DNA of 7,186 nucleotides, from NCBI GenBank assembly GCA_020355985.1, contig CP070628.1:640936-648121 (forward strand). Reading direction: 5' to 3'. Of the stretch, positions 6,789 to 7,186 are shown piece by piece (positions within the stretch are counted from its first letter, which is position 1; each line of letters opens with the position of its first letter). Source of the DNA: Nitrospirota bacterium. Its GTDB lineage: Bacteria; Nitrospirota; Nitrospiria; Nitrospirales; UBA8639. The notes under the pieces are model-generated. The model was given only the letters and a program-made list of their open reading frames with translations. It was not told the DNA's origin and did not search any database. Position numbers and translations under genes: made by a program.

Positions 6789-7186
6789 GACACTCTCCCC
6801 CGAACAATTCAGAGACCGCATCTTTGACATCCTACGTCGTAAACAACATTGGGTGACCGAGAGCCTTCAGAGTAACACGATCACCAAAAAACAATTAAAT
6901 ATTTATTTCCATCAAGAATATGTGGTGTATATTAGGGACTTTTCCATTCTTCTCGCGCAAGTTCTTGGGAAAAATCCTCCGTGGGAAGCCCGTCGACGTC
7001 TCGCCACAATCATTTATGAAGAAGAAACCGGAGGATTTTCTTTAGGCCGCCCCTACCAAGAATTATTTCTGCAAATGATGAAAGGTCTTGGATTCAACAG
7101 AGCCGGATTTCGTGATGTGGAATTATTAGCTCCCAGCCGAGCTTATCGAGAATGGTTGAACCACATTTGCCAAGAGGACGACTGGA
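6781..7186 (+). CDS. Heme-oxygenase-like (PqqC/TenA/CADD-type) helical protein, 3' end outside the window
   Basis: The frame is open from the ATG at 6781 to the window edge (135 full codons). TAG directly before the ATG in the same frame fixes this as the earliest start. The protein is all-helical in appearance. An N-terminal helix (SPEQFRDRIFDILRRKQHW) precedes KKQLNIYFHQEYVVYIRDFSILL in two short helices (36-58), then PPWEARRRLATIIYEEETGG (66-85) and PYQELFLQMMKGLGF (91-105). This order (an aromatic YY/F helix, then E-E-x-G and ELF...LGF) matches the heme-oxygenase-like fold of PqqC, TenA and the diiron oxygenases such as Chlamydia CADD and UndA. E81 fits the first metal ligand. The expected partner histidine a few residues later is absent: there is no His between H44 and H128. 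The remaining ligands would lie past the window. Fold assignment is moderately confident; the reaction is unknown. Confidence 0.75.
   Translation, partial: MFKTLSPEQFRDRIFDILRRKQHWVTESLQSNTITKKQLNIYFHQEYVVYIRDFSILLAQVLGKNPPWEARRRLATIIYEEETGGFSLGRPYQELFLQMMKGLGFNRAGFRDVELLAPSRAYREWLNHICQEDDW

Noticed and set aside
1..7186. CRISPR array, toxin-antitoxin pair, defence system or prophage module
   Set aside because: No regular spaced repeats, and no nuclease, toxin, integrase or phage structural motifs were seen on either strand.

Overview
The window reads as ordinary chromosome of a Gram-negative bacterium with medium GC (a little under 50% by eye). It holds one long housekeeping gene surrounded by short, poorly characterised genes. 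No phage, plasmid, CRISPR, rRNA or tRNA signature was seen. Two envelope-type proteins with a BamE/SmpA-like motif and a cobalamin-dependent methionine synthase fit a diderm bacterium. My impression is Nitrospirota or a similar lineage, but this is a guess from gene content and style, not something the sequence proves.

Layout. At the left edge are two short plus-strand ORFs (5-274, possibly truncated by the window edge, and 302-523), joined by a near-duplicated 15-nt segment. A gene-free stretch (524-801) contains a hairpin with the GGGGTCA/TGACCCC-type ends often seen around REP/RAYT elements. It may also end transcription of the next gene. On the minus strand, 802-4476 encodes a complete MetH of 1224 residues, with all four modules and all key residues present. 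A strong Shine-Dalgarno places its start seven codons inside the longest ORF.

A divergent intergenic region leads to 4613-5425 (+), a secreted protein with a BamE-like motif at its mature N-terminus. It is convergent with 5458-5811 (-), a small unknown protein with three cysteines. Divergent from that is 5936-6301 (+), a membrane-anchored protein with a textbook BamE/SmpA-like domain. It is convergent with 6361-6645 (-), a 94-residue unknown protein. The right edge carries a gene that runs out of the window (6781-7186, +). It resembles the heme-oxygenase-like/PqqC/TenA fold, the group that includes diiron oxygenases such as CADD. A 15-codon leader ORF with its own ribosome site overlaps its start.

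How the genes work together. Apart from MetH (methionine and folate/B12 one-carbon metabolism), nothing points to a shared pathway. The genes alternate in strand and are mostly separate transcription units. The most interesting points are the missing metal-ligand histidine and the overlapping leader ORF at the right-edge gene, and the presence of two BamE-like envelope proteins within about 1.5 kb. I do not see a convincing new multi-gene system here.
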